Positions 1-7,734 of a stretch of DNA of 25,140 nt are shown here, piece after piece. The notes beneath the pieces were generated by a model, which searched no databases, was not told the origin of the DNA, and worked only from the letters and a program-made list of their open reading frames with translations. Numbering within the stretch: the first letter of the stretch is position 1; every line of letters starts with the position of its first letter. The position numbers were made by a program, and so were the translations under genes. Source of the DNA: Psychrobacter sp. UBA3962 (lineage in GTDB: Bacteria > Pseudomonadota > Gammaproteobacteria > Pseudomonadales > Moraxellaceae); NCBI RefSeq assembly GCF_002385225.1, contig NZ_DGDC01000023.1:83883-109022 (forward strand), read 5' to 3'.

Positions 1-57
1 ATCGGCTTTTTGGTTTAAGAATGTACTGGTTTAAGAGTTAACAGTTTAGATGCTGTC

Positions 58-573
58 TTATTTTACAGCCATGCATTCAATCTCAACCTTCGCACCTAAT
101 GCTAAATCTGCTACAGCAAAAGCAGAACGTACAGGATATGGTTTGGCCAATTTGGCTTGATAGCCTTTGTTAAACTCAGCGAAATCTTTCATATCAGTCA
201 GCATGACCATGCATTTAACCAAGTCTGAGGATTGGTAGCCATAGCTCATTAATGTTTTATTGATATTATCTAAAGCTTGCTCTGTCTCTTTTCTGACCCC
301 ACCTTCGACAACTTTACCGTCTTTCATGCCTAGCTCGCCAGAGAGGTATAACGTATTACCCGCTCTTACCGCTTTTGAAAAAGGCAATTCTCCGTCTGTA
401 CCATAAAAAATAGGCGTGGTTTTAGAGTGAGTGGCCATTGCAGAAGTAGAAGCTTGCTTTGATTGCTCCACTTGTTGTGCTTTTTGATCTGTACTCTGTT
501 CTGCTTGAGCTACTGAAGCGCCCATTAAGCCCATACTTAAAATAAGCGAACTAGCAATTATTGGTAATTTCAT
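58..573 (-). CDS. Secreted RidA/YjgF-family protein
   Basis: Translation gives 171 residues. Residues 1-24 form a Sec signal peptide (basic start, hydrophobic core, AQA before the predicted cut at A24/E25). A Q/S/T-rich linker runs to about residue 50. The rest is a full RidA domain ending in the family pattern PVRSAFAVADL...VEIECMAVK; R149 and E166 match the arginine that binds the substrate carboxylate and the conserved glutamate in RidA enamine/imine deaminases. Cytosolic RidA hydrolyses reactive 2-aminoacrylate made by PLP enzymes. An exported version would act in the periplasm, so its substrate is unknown and deaminase activity is inferred only from retained residues. The gene stands alone downstream of the purF terminator. 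The domain call is secure; the physiological role is not. Confidence 0.88.
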   Translation of the reverse strand: MKLPIIASSLILSMGLMGASVAQAEQSTDQKAQQVEQSKQASTSAMATHSKTTPIFYGTDGELPFSKAVRAGNTLYLSGELGMKDGKVVEGGVRKETEQALDNINKTLMSYGYQSSDLVKCMVMLTDMKDFAEFNKGYQAKLAKPYPVRSAFAVADLALGAKVEIECMAVK

Positions 574-612
574 AATATTTCCTTGTTATGTCTATTTAAA
601 GTTAAAATCCTC

Positions 613-658
613 AAAAAAAAAGCAGATTATAAGCCATAGATGCTTATAACCTGCTTTT
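613..658 (-). terminator. Rho-independent terminator of the pyrD-cvpA-purF unit
   Basis: A 17-bp inverted repeat (618-634 with 642-658, 7-base loop) has one A/C mismatch on the plus strand that becomes a G-U pair in the minus-strand transcript. It is followed on the minus strand by an uninterrupted U run (bases 620-613). It lies about 75 bases past the purF stop codon and before the ridA-like gene. Confidence 0.85.
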
Positions 659-730
659 ATACTATCAAGAATAACCACTAGGCCGACCTAAAAAATGTAT
701 AAGATACTTTAAGCCGCCCCAAATAGACTT

Positions 731-2269
731 TTAGTTTTCTTGTACCCCAGTCATATCAACTGGAGTATCTGGAGTATTATTAATCACTTCAATACCATTG
801 GCTTTGGCTTTGTCATTACGCTGCTCTTGCAAACAGTTTAAGTATTCTTCGGTAATGTTACCAGTGATGTACTTACCATCAAACACAGCACAATCAAAGC
901 CTTCTACTTTACTATGCTTGGTGTCCTGTACCGCTTCAATCAAGTCATCTAAGTCTTGGAATATCAGACGATCGGCACCGATAATTTGACGCACCTCTTC
1001 TACCGTATGACCAGAGGCAATCAGTTCAGAACGCACAGGCATGTCAATACCATAGACATTAGGATATTTAACCGGTGGCGCAGCGCTGGCAAAAAATACT
1101 TTATTGGCACCCGCGTCACGAGCCATTTGAATAATTTCATGACAAGTGGTACCACGTACAATTGAGTCATCTACCAACAAGACGTTTTTATTCTTAAATT
1201 CTAACGGAACAGCATTCAGCTTTTGGCGAACTGATTTTTTGCGTTGCTGTTGACCGGGCATAATAAACGTACGGCCAATATAACGGTTTTTCATAAAGCC
1301 TTCACGGTACTTAACATTCAAGTTAAGCGCCAGCTCCATCGCTGAAGTACGTGAGGTATCTGGGATAGGAATAACCACATCAATATCATGATCCTCACCC
1401 CATTCTTTGCGAATTTTCTGGGCCAGCTTTTCACCCATACGTAAGCGAGCTTTATAAACTGAAATATTATCTATAATTGAGTCAGGACGGGCGAAATACA
1501 CGTATTCAAACATACAAGGGGTGTATTCTTTTGGCTCAATGCATTGATAGGTATGCAACTTATGATTTAAGTCGATGAAGATTGCCTCACCTGGCTTAAC
1601 ATCACGTACCACTTTAAAGCCAGAACCGGTTAGAGCAACAGACTCCGAAGCTACCATATATTCAGTTTGACCATCAGCAGAAACGCGCTCACCATACACT
1701 AAAGGACGAATCCCATTAGGGTCTCTAAAAGCAATCAAGCCTTGACCGGTAATTAAGGCGACAACTGCGTAAGCCCCTTCAAGGCGCTTATACATTGAGC
1801 TGATGGCGGTAAAGATGTCATCAGGGGTTGGCTGAGTTTTGCCTAATGCCTGAATTTCATGCGCCAATACGTTTAGTAAAACCTCTGAATCTGAGTTGGT
1901 ATTTAGGTGACGTAGGTCATCTTGATAAAGCTCTTTTGCCAATGTTTCAGCGTTGGTTAAATTACCATTATGGGCTAGTGTGATACCATAAGGAGAGTTT
2001 ACATAAAACGGTTGCGCCTCTGCACTACTTGACGTTCCAGCGGTCGGGTATCTCACATGCCCTACACCAAATTCACCAATTAGCCGCATCATATGACGTG
2101 TCATAAACACATCACGAACCATACCATTGTCTTTACGCAAATAGAAGCGTCCATCTTTCATGGTCACGATACCAGCGGCATCTTGACCACGGTGTTGAAG
2201 CACAGTTAATGCGTCATACAACACTTGGTTGACTGGTTCATGTGCTGCAACACCTACAACTCCACACAT
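731..2269 (-). CDS. purF: Amidophosphoribosyltransferase
   Basis: PurF makes 5-phosphoribosylamine from PRPP and glutamine, the first committed step of purine synthesis, in the cytosol. The 512-residue protein starts MCGVVGV, so the catalytic cysteine becomes residue 1 after Met removal. The N-terminal Ntn glutaminase domain contains HRGQDAAG and an RDPNGIRPL segment. The C-terminal phosphoribosyltransferase domain carries the PRPP loop VLLVDDSIVRGTT, followed by the family pattern PNVYGIDMP. Length matches the usual 505 or so. The start is supported by an AGGA ribosome site 7 bases upstream. It follows cvpA by 121 bases in the same direction, the classic cvpA-purF order, and is ended by the hairpin at 613-658. 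Confidence 0.98.
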   Translation of the reverse strand: MCGVVGVAAHEPVNQVLYDALTVLQHRGQDAAGIVTMKDGRFYLRKDNGMVRDVFMTRHMMRLIGEFGVGHVRYPTAGTSSSAEAQPFYVNSPYGITLAHNGNLTNAETLAKELYQDDLRHLNTNSDSEVLLNVLAHEIQALGKTQPTPDDIFTAISSMYKRLEGAYAVVALITGQGLIAFRDPNGIRPLVYGERVSADGQTEYMVASESVALTGSGFKVVRDVKPGEAIFIDLNHKLHTYQCIEPKEYTPCMFEYVYFARPDSIIDNISVYKARLRMGEKLAQKIRKEWGEDHDIDVVIPIPDTSRTSAMELALNLNVKYREGFMKNRYIGRTFIMPGQQQRKKSVRQKLNAVPLEFKNKNVLLVDDSIVRGTTCHEIIQMARDAGANKVFFASAAPPVKYPNVYGIDMPVRSELIASGHTVEEVRQIIGADRLIFQDLDDLIEAVQDTKHSKVEGFDCAVFDGKYITGNITEEYLNCLQEQRNDKAKANGIEVINNTPDTPVDMTGVQEN

Positions 2270-2390
2270 ACTCTATCCTTTTAAAATAGTCTTTACTGGT
2301 TAAAAGTTTCATTTAGTAGTGGCTAAATTACACTTAATCACTGATTGCTCAGCTATTTACTTACTAACCTGTTGACTGTGAACTCAATGT

Positions 2391-2924
2391 TTATTGAGCG
2401 ATAGCCTCTTGGTCGGTCTGTTGCGAGCTAGGCACGTCAATTTGTTGCCATGCCTCCCCTAATACTTTTGTTGCAAACTCCTTAGCAAACGGGGCATAAG
2501 GAAGTAATTCTGGAGCTAAGACAGAGGATTGCCATAAAGCAGTATTGATAATAACCGGCGCGGACACACTTAACATCACCAAAACTACCAGTACGTTTTT
2601 TGCCGCTCCCAATACGCCACCAGCCAACTGATCAACGAAGCCTAATTTAAGGCCTTTTACGATACCAGACACCAGTAACGTCAATATTTGAATAACAATT
2701 AATACTACTAATACAATAGCTAAGAAGCCCGCTCCCATCTGTAATACAGGGGAGCTAACAAAGTTAGCCATATAAGGGGCTACGTCATCTGCCATTCGGG
2801 TGGCTGCCAAAAGGGCAATAAACCACCCTGCTAACGCGATTGAGCTGCGGATAAATCCTGAGTTAAATCCTCGCCACAATCCGGCTAGCAATATTACAGC
2901 AATGACAATGTCTAAAAACCCCAT
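2391..2924 (-). CDS. cvpA: CvpA family inner-membrane protein
   Basis: A 177-residue, strongly hydrophobic protein beginning MGFLDIVIAVILLAGLWRGF, with a GFNSGFIR-type motif after the first helix and about four predicted membrane helices, as in the CvpA/colicin V production family. CvpA was named for a requirement in colicin V secretion; its general role is in the cell envelope and is not settled. The C-terminal 35 residues are polar and poorly conserved. The start has an AGGG ribosome site 7 bases upstream. The gene sits 31 bases after pyrD and before purF, so the three are probably co-transcribed. Confidence 0.93.
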   Translation of the reverse strand: MGFLDIVIAVILLAGLWRGFNSGFIRSSIALAGWFIALLAATRMADDVAPYMANFVSSPVLQMGAGFLAIVLVVLIVIQILTLLVSGIVKGLKLGFVDQLAGGVLGAAKNVLVVLVMLSVSAPVIINTALWQSSVLAPELLPYAPFAKEFATKVLGEAWQQIDVPSSQQTDQEAIAQ

Positions 2925-2955
2925 GCAATAACCCTAGCTTTTATTTTTTAAAAAG

Positions 2956-3984
2956 TTAATAAATATCGCGATAACTGGTGATCGCTTCTACACACTGCTG
3001 AACCAGCTTGGGGCCTTTATAAATCATGCCACTATAGAGCTGAACCATACTGGCGCCTGCCTGCAGCTTTTGTACTGCTTTTTCGCCACTATCAATACCA
3101 CCGACGCCTATAATGGGTAATTTATCTTCTAAACGCTCATGAAACTGCTTAATAATTTGAGTGCTTAAATGGCCTACAGGTCGACCTGATAACCCACCAG
3201 CTTCATTGCCATGCGGTAAGTCTTCTACGCCAGTTCTGCTTAAAGTTGTGTTGGTAGCGATAAGACCATCAATCTCAAACTCAATCAGCTGCTTTGAGAT
3301 GTAATCTACTTGTTCTTCTGTTAAATCCGGAGCCACTTTTAATACCATTGGCACATAAAAGCCATAGTCTGTGGCCAACTGAGTGTGACGATTTTTGATA
3401 CTATCTAACAATTCAGTTAACGCATCCCCGCTTTGTAAATCCCGTAAATTCTTAGTATTAGGAGAGGAGATATTTACGGTAATATAAGAAGCATGGGGGT
3501 AAACACGATCCAAGCAATATATGTAGTCATCAGCGGCATTTTCAACGGGAGTTAGCGCGTTTTTTCCGATATTAATCCCAATATTACCTTGGTACTTACA
3601 GTTTCTGACATTTTTGATTAGATTGTCTACGCCAAGGTTATTAAAGCCCATACGATTAATGATGGCATCTGCTTCTTTAAGCCTAAACAATCTAGGCTTC
3701 TCATTACCTTGTTGCGGGCGCGGCGTCACAGTACCTACTTCAATAAAGCCAAAGCCAAGCTCGGCTAGCGCATCAATATAACGGCCATTTTTGTCTAAAC
3801 CTGCCGCCAAACCCACTGGATTTGAAAACTGCAAGCCCATACATTCAGTCGGCAAAGACTGCTGAGAGTAAATAAAACCTAAGGTATGTGTCTTATGCGC
3901 TTTTTCTAGCAGCTGTAGAGTTAAATCGTGAGCTTGCTCAGGGTCTAAATTAAATAAGAAAGGACGTAATAAGGCGTAGGACAT
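2956..3984 (-). CDS. pyrD: Dihydroorotate dehydrogenase (quinone), class 2
   Basis: PyrD oxidises dihydroorotate to orotate and passes electrons to ubiquinone at the inner membrane. The sequence shows the class-2 membrane-associated N-terminus (LRPFLFNLDPEQAHDLT), LAAGLDKNG, INRMGFNNLG, NISSPNTKNLR with the catalytic serine region, ATNTTL, and the FMN phosphate site GVGGIDSG...GASMVQLYSG. I start at the ATG at 3984 (342 residues) because its MSYALLRPF aligns with the start of E. coli PyrD. The frame stays open to a GTG at 4041, which would add 19 residues with no counterpart in the family. It is the first gene of a likely pyrD-cvpA-purF unit that joins pyrimidine and purine synthesis. Confidence 0.96.
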   Translation of the reverse strand: MSYALLRPFLFNLDPEQAHDLTLQLLEKAHKTHTLGFIYSQQSLPTECMGLQFSNPVGLAAGLDKNGRYIDALAELGFGFIEVGTVTPRPQQGNEKPRLFRLKEADAIINRMGFNNLGVDNLIKNVRNCKYQGNIGINIGKNALTPVENAADDYIYCLDRVYPHASYITVNISSPNTKNLRDLQSGDALTELLDSIKNRHTQLATDYGFYVPMVLKVAPDLTEEQVDYISKQLIEFEIDGLIATNTTLSRTGVEDLPHGNEAGGLSGRPVGHLSTQIIKQFHERLEDKLPIIGVGGIDSGEKAVQKLQAGASMVQLYSGMIYKGPKLVQQCVEAITSYRDIY

Positions 3985-4100
3985 AACGCTAGATAACCTG
4001 TTATGAAGTAAGTAAATTGAGAGAATTGTTATTAGCCGCACTCTTAAATAATGAAGTTTTTTTCATTCAAGATTGAGTTGTGCTCTACTCAGAAGCTGTT

Positions 4101-4118
4101 GATTATACCAGTATAATC
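4101..4118 (-). promoter_or_regulatory. Extended -10 promoter inside a perfect palindrome, upstream of pyrD
   Basis: Read on the minus strand the site is GATTATACTGGTATAATC, two perfect 8-base arms around 2 bases. It contains TGGTATAAT, a textbook extended -10 element; the matching -35 region is weak (3 of 6), as is common with extended -10 promoters. Transcription would begin near 4095, about 110 bases ahead of the pyrD ATG. The symmetry also places a TATAAT on the plus strand. The promoter is inferred; the palindrome is seen directly. Confidence 0.6.
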
Positions 4119-4175
4119 GTAGCAAATCATCGATTAGTATCAACTAAAAAACCACTGTAGCAAGCCCCTAACTTA

Positions 4176-4715
4176 TCAAGGTACTGGTCTTTTGTCGGTT
4201 AGAGCTATCCAGCCTTTGACAATACGATAAATATGCCAAATAAAGGCAAACAGAAAAATAAGCCCGCCCAGTGCGGCCAACCCTGTTGAGCCCAATGCCA
4301 CATTAGAGCTATCTGCAAATACGCCAAGACCTAAGCCACCTAGACCAATCACAGCCATTACAATGCCGATCGCCCCAAAGATGATACTGTACCAAAAGGT
4401 CTTAATCTGCCAATCAAAGTGAGTGGATAGCCAAGTATAATCAGCTTGCCCACGGCGTGCATAGTTCATAATGATAGGGACTATCCATAGCAAGCCTGCT
4501 GTAAAGTAGCTTAATACGTACAGTAAATAAGTAATATGATTATAGCGAATCAAAGACTCTTCTTGAGATTTACTGATAACGGACTGAGAAGGATTCAACT
4601 GAGTCTTTATTAGCTGGGAGTGCTGCTGATAGGCACTATCTTGACCAGATACAGGTATCTTTAAATCTGGCTGTTGCAGCTTTGTAGTTTGGCGTGTATC
4701 ACGATTATTGTCCAT
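4176..4715 (-). CDS. Three-helix membrane protein, COG3671/DUF4870-like
   Basis: A 179-residue protein of unknown function. The first 55 residues are polar and rich in Q, S and T. Three membrane segments follow at about 60-84, 108-133 (very glycine-rich) and 141-164, with a conserved-looking inter-helix stretch YTWLSTHFDWQIKTFW. This layout (a helix ending in a short basic loop, then a WLxxHFxWQ block) resembles small uncharacterised proteobacterial membrane proteins of the COG3671/DUF4870 type; that assignment is from memory of the pattern. The start is secure: GGGGAGGATT directly precedes the ATG, the strongest ribosome site in the window. It lies between sixA and pyrD in the same direction, separated from sixA by a repeat-rich spacer. 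Confidence 0.8.
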   Translation of the reverse strand: MDNNRDTRQTTKLQQPDLKIPVSGQDSAYQQHSQLIKTQLNPSQSVISKSQEESLIRYNHITYLLYVLSYFTAGLLWIVPIIMNYARRGQADYTWLSTHFDWQIKTFWYSIIFGAIGIVMAVIGLGGLGLGVFADSSNVALGSTGLAALGGLIFLFAFIWHIYRIVKGWIALTDKRPVP

Positions 4716-4740
4716 AATCCTCCCCTTTTATTAATAATAA

Positions 4741-4762
4741 GCTGACAGTCTAACTGTACAGC
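4741..4762. terminator. Small hairpin, possible sixA terminator
   Basis: GCTGACAG and CTGTACAGC face each other around TCTAA, giving an 8-bp stem with one bulged base. On the minus strand it is followed by TTATTATTAATAAAA, an imperfect U tract. It could end the gpsA-sixA transcript or fold in the leader of the membrane-protein gene. The evidence is modest. Confidence 0.3.
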
Positions 4763-4773
4763 ATTACCTCACT

Positions 4774-4840
4774 CAGCAAATTAACTTACCCAGTAAATTA
4801 ATTCAGCAAATAAGCTCAGCAAATCAATTGCGCAGTAAAT
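4774..4840. repeat. Five-copy degenerate short repeat CAGYAAAT
   Basis: CAGCAAA or CAGTAAA begins at 4774, 4791, 4804, 4817 and 4833, a spacing of 17, 13, 13 and 16 bases, usually followed by T. On the minus strand this reads ATTTRCTG five times. It fills most of the 140-base gap between sixA and the membrane-protein gene. The function is unknown. Confidence 0.6.
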
Positions 4841-4855
4841 GACTTTGCTTAACCG

Positions 4856-5314
4856 TTAACCGTGCTGCTTAGGCACATAACGCTCAACTTCATTACCCAA
4901 ATCTGCTGCAATAAGTTCAGCCTCAAATACGCGGGCTTCCGCCAGTTGATAGGGTTCAGGTGTCTCCGCAGTCAGCAGCGCGGCCATTTTTGCCACAATC
5001 GGCATATGACACACCACGACCACGCATTCCCCTTCCATATCCATTAAACCGTGCAACGCCTGCATAGCATCATCATCTGGAGTAATGTCTGAATGCACCT
5101 TCACGGGCACATCAGGTTTAAGAGCGATTAACGCCTGAAGGGTTTGCTGCGCTCTAACATAAGGACTAACCACAAAAACATCAGGATTATAGTTCTCTAC
5201 AATATACTGCGCTGTCTCAGCGGCCTGTTGCTGCCCTAACTCAGTTAGATTGCGCTGTGAATCTGGCTCAGTTTGATATTCCGCCTCACCATGACGCATT
5301 AAAATAATTTTCAT
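4856..5314 (-). CDS. sixA: Phosphohistidine phosphatase SixA
   Basis: A 152-residue histidine-phosphatase-superfamily protein. It has the RHG motif at the N-terminus (R7, H8, G9) with MKIILMRHGEAE, R21 in the following loop, the SPYVRAQQT segment with R54, and the second catalytic histidine H103 in VVCHMPIVAKM. Length and the compact fold match SixA, which in E. coli removes phosphate from histidine of phosphotransfer proteins such as ArcB or the nitrogen PTS protein. It follows gpsA with only a 13-base gap, so the pair is likely one transcript. A GGAT ribosome site lies 8 bases before the ATG. No histidine kinase is nearby, so the partner cannot be read from context. Confidence 0.92.
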   Translation of the reverse strand: MKIILMRHGEAEYQTEPDSQRNLTELGQQQAAETAQYIVENYNPDVFVVSPYVRAQQTLQALIALKPDVPVKVHSDITPDDDAMQALHGLMDMEGECVVVVCHMPIVAKMAALLTAETPEPYQLAEARVFEAELIAADLGNEVERYVPKQHG

Positions 5315-5327
5315 AATTTTATCCGCC

Positions 5328-6653
5328 CTATTTATCTGGCATGCCTGCGGTTATTTTTGCATTTAATGCCTCATTACTATATTCATGGGGCATAACGAAC
5401 TCAACATCACTTCTAAAGCCAGATTCCATTAGGTGTAAGGCCACACCTAGCGCAGCTTGATCATCATATATAACCGCATGTAATGCATGAGTAATGGGCA
5501 TATAAATACCCAGTTTCATCGCTTTTTCATGCACTTGTTGAATGGTATTGACCCCCTCGGCGGTTTGACCGAGTTTTTTAATGGCTGCCTCCAAACTCAT
5601 GCCTTTACCCAGCATATTACCAATGCGGTAGTTACGGCTTAGCTCTGAGCTACAGGTTGCGTATAAGTCACCAACCCCCGATAAACCTAAGAAAGTTAAA
5701 GGATTGGCTCCAGAAGCGACACCAAAACGGCTCATCTCAGCCAGTGCACGGGTCAATAGCATGGCTTTGGTGTTTTCACCCACATTATAAGAGGCGGCCA
5801 TACCCATAGCGATGGCGTAAATATTCTTTAACGCACCGCCAAGCTCAACACCTTTAATATCATCAGAGGCAAATATTCTAAAGAAGACACTGTGCAGAGC
5901 AGATTGAACCGCATGACGCAGGAATTCTGAGTCACTGGCAATGACTGAAGCAGACGGCATATTCTGCATAATCTCAACCGCCAAATTAGGACCAGACATT
6001 ACCCCGAAGTTCACTTCTGGCAATTCTTGTTCGATGATATCACTCATCAAACTAAACGTATCTTTCTCCATGCCTTTGGTTAAAGACACAATAGACTGCC
6101 CTGTTAAATAAGGGCGAATATTTCTTAGCGTCTCTCTAAATGCAGAGCTGGGTACTGCCACAAAAATAATGTCTTTATCTTGCACAGCAGCTTTTAAATC
6201 ATGCTCATACTTTAAGCGCTCATCTAGGGTATAGCCTGGTAAATACTTTTTATTCACTCGGCTTCTTTGCAAAGACTTCACTGTACGCTTATTACGAACC
6301 CATAAGGTTGAGTCACAACCATTACGGGCTGCTAAGTTCGACATAGCTGTACCGAAGCTACCGCCCCCTAAAAAAGCCAAACGTAGCTGATGTGGCGGGG
6401 TAATCCCTTCCGGACTACTCATATTACTACGCGCCTTTTTTTCGATCTCTTCAGTATTAAGGGCTGATTGATCCCGCTTAGCCTTAACGCCCACTTTAGT
6501 AGCTTTGTCAAAAAGACTGGCTAAAATACCTGAGTTAAATAAAGGCTTCTCTTCCTCCGACTCTACGTCATCGGTAGTGTCTGTATTGGTTGTAGCCTCA
6601 GCTTGGTCCATGTTTTTATCTTCAATTTCACTATTTTTTTTGTCAGCTGACAT
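5328..6653 (-). CDS. gpsA: Glycerol-3-phosphate dehydrogenase [NAD(P)+]
   Basis: GpsA reduces dihydroxyacetone phosphate to sn-glycerol-3-phosphate for phospholipid synthesis. The NAD(P)-binding loop GGGSFGTA is at 96-103, then VPSSAFRETL, LTKGME with K193, SGPNLAVEI, and the catalytic lysine K276 in GGALKNIYAI; GLSGVGDL and the C-terminal helical domain follow. The protein is 441 residues, about 100 longer than the E. coli enzyme (339). About 88 extra residues at the N-terminus are acidic, rich in D/E/T/S and probably disordered; a further tail of 20 or so residues is at the C-terminus. An internal M78 could give a near-standard protein, but a promoter 50-78 bases above the long ATG supports the long form. 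First gene of a gpsA-sixA unit. Confidence 0.95.
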   Translation of the reverse strand: MSADKKNSEIEDKNMDQAEATTNTDTTDDVESEEEKPLFNSGILASLFDKATKVGVKAKRDQSALNTEEIEKKARSNMSSPEGITPPHQLRLAFLGGGSFGTAMSNLAARNGCDSTLWVRNKRTVKSLQRSRVNKKYLPGYTLDERLKYEHDLKAAVQDKDIIFVAVPSSAFRETLRNIRPYLTGQSIVSLTKGMEKDTFSLMSDIIEQELPEVNFGVMSGPNLAVEIMQNMPSASVIASDSEFLRHAVQSALHSVFFRIFASDDIKGVELGGALKNIYAIAMGMAASYNVGENTKAMLLTRALAEMSRFGVASGANPLTFLGLSGVGDLYATCSSELSRNYRIGNMLGKGMSLEAAIKKLGQTAEGVNTIQQVHEKAMKLGIYMPITHALHAVIYDDQAALGVALHLMESGFRSDVEFVMPHEYSNEALNAKITAGMPDK

Positions 6654-6703
6654 AAGCTTGCTCTCTATAGTTCTAACAGATTTAAGTTTCTTTAAATGTA
6701 TTT

Positions 6704-6731
6704 ATTATAAGGGGTTGATGATGCGATTCAA
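6704..6731 (-). promoter_or_regulatory. Sigma70 promoter of gpsA-sixA
   Basis: On the minus strand TTGAAT (6731-6726), a 16-base spacer and a perfect TATAAT (6709-6704) are present. Transcription would start near 6697, giving a leader of about 43 bases to the gpsA ATG at 6653. A GAGAG ribosome site lies just before that ATG. Confidence 0.75.
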
Positions 6732-6761
6732 TCTTTCATTTACTTATTCTGAATCATATAT

Positions 6762-7430
6762 TTACTCTGAGTCATGAGTAATGAAGTTTGCAGTGTCGAT
6801 ATTACCTCGGCTTGGCATTTGGCAATGGCTACTTCCCACATACACAAAAGCGGTGACATAGTCCTCTGCTCCCACATTAAAATAACTTTTAACCGCCGGC
6901 TCATTGGCTAAAGGTCCTGTGCGCCAAACTGTATCAAATCCTTGTGCCTTTAAGGCCAATATTAGATTTTGTACTGCAGCTCCTGTACTCAATAGCTGCT
7001 CAAAAGCCGGCACCTTTTCATGATATTGCATACGGGTGACCACAGTGATGATCATAGGTGCTCTTAGAGGCATCTTTAATGTCTTTTCAGCGGTACGTTC
7101 ATCAAGCTCTGCTCCTTCACGCAGTGCTTTTGCTTCTGCTGCTGCTAATAGTGCCCGACCAAAAGCGTGTCTTCTTGGGCCTTCGGTAATAATAAAGCGC
7201 CACGGTTGTAGCTTTTTATGATCAGGGGCCGTCATCGCACATTCAATTGCCGCTTCAACTTGAGGCTGCTTCGGGGCTGGTATGGTTAAATTGCCAATAC
7301 TACGACGTGATTTTATCCAGTTAATAACTTGCTCGTCTGTGACCTGAGCCGACTGAGCATTGGCTTCCATATTATTAATATTAGTATTGTTACTGGTCAC
7401 TAAATCATTATCAAAATTTTGGTCAGTCAT
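6762..7430 (-). CDS. ydjA: YdjA-type nitroreductase family protein
   Basis: A 222-residue FMN-dependent nitroreductase-fold protein. The first 32 residues are an N/D/Q-rich extension. The core then follows E. coli YdjA closely in order: SRRSIGNL (FMN-phosphate arginines), MTAPDHKKLQPWRF, RAPMIITVV, the KVPAFEQLLSTGAAVQN helix, and GFDTVWRTGPL near the C-terminus. Family members reduce nitro compounds or quinones with NAD(P)H, but the natural substrate of YdjA is unclear. The start has AGAGG 5 bases upstream. The gene is monocistronic by appearance, with a 419-base spacer above it and the gpsA promoter immediately downstream. Confidence 0.88.
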   Translation of the reverse strand: MTDQNFDNDLVTSNNTNINNMEANAQSAQVTDEQVINWIKSRRSIGNLTIPAPKQPQVEAAIECAMTAPDHKKLQPWRFIITEGPRRHAFGRALLAAAEAKALREGAELDERTAEKTLKMPLRAPMIITVVTRMQYHEKVPAFEQLLSTGAAVQNLILALKAQGFDTVWRTGPLANEPAVKSYFNVGAEDYVTAFVYVGSSHCQMPSRGNIDTANFITHDSE

Positions 7431-7462
7431 AAAAACCTCTATTTATAATTATTCCTTTATCT

Positions 7463-7534
7463 AGGGTAAGCCTTAATAAACTAGATAAAAATAAACTGGA
7501 TAAATTGCAGTTTATTATCGGGTTATCTTACCCT
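7463..7534. repeat. Tandem 15-base repeat within a 72-base imperfect palindrome
   Basis: AATAAACTAGATAAA (7475-7489) is followed directly by AATAAACTGGATAAA (7490-7504), differing at one base. The second copy pairs with an inverted copy: AATAAACTG at 7490-7498 matches CAGTTTATT at 7508-7516. The whole is bracketed by AGGGTAAG (7463-7470) and CTTACCCT (7527-7534). It lies 33-104 bases upstream of the nitroreductase ATG, where an operator would be expected. Confidence 0.65.
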
Positions 7535-7734
7535 GTCCCTTATTTATATATTTTCCTATCAACATTAAACTTCTTACTAAATGTCTTCTTAGTCTTCTTA
7601 CTATAGATATTGGTACTGGTTTTATTTTTTACAGCACTTTTTACCAAACTGCTACTTATCTAACAAGTTTAAAAAAGCAAAGGTAATATAAAGAGCGAAA
7701 AACTGAAAGGATATGAAATTAAAGCAATAGACTG

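Noticed and set aside
11..36. Direct repeat TGGTTTAAGA at 11-20 and 27-36
   Set aside because: Two copies of a 10-base AT-rich word at the window edge are too little to call a feature.
2956..4041. GTG start for pyrD at 4041
   Set aside because: The added 19 residues have no counterpart in class-2 PyrD; the ATG at 3984 aligns with the family N-terminus.
7713..7730. Five-codon frame MKLKQ with an AAAGGA site
   Set aside because: Too short to support as a gene; the match is expected by chance in AT-rich DNA.
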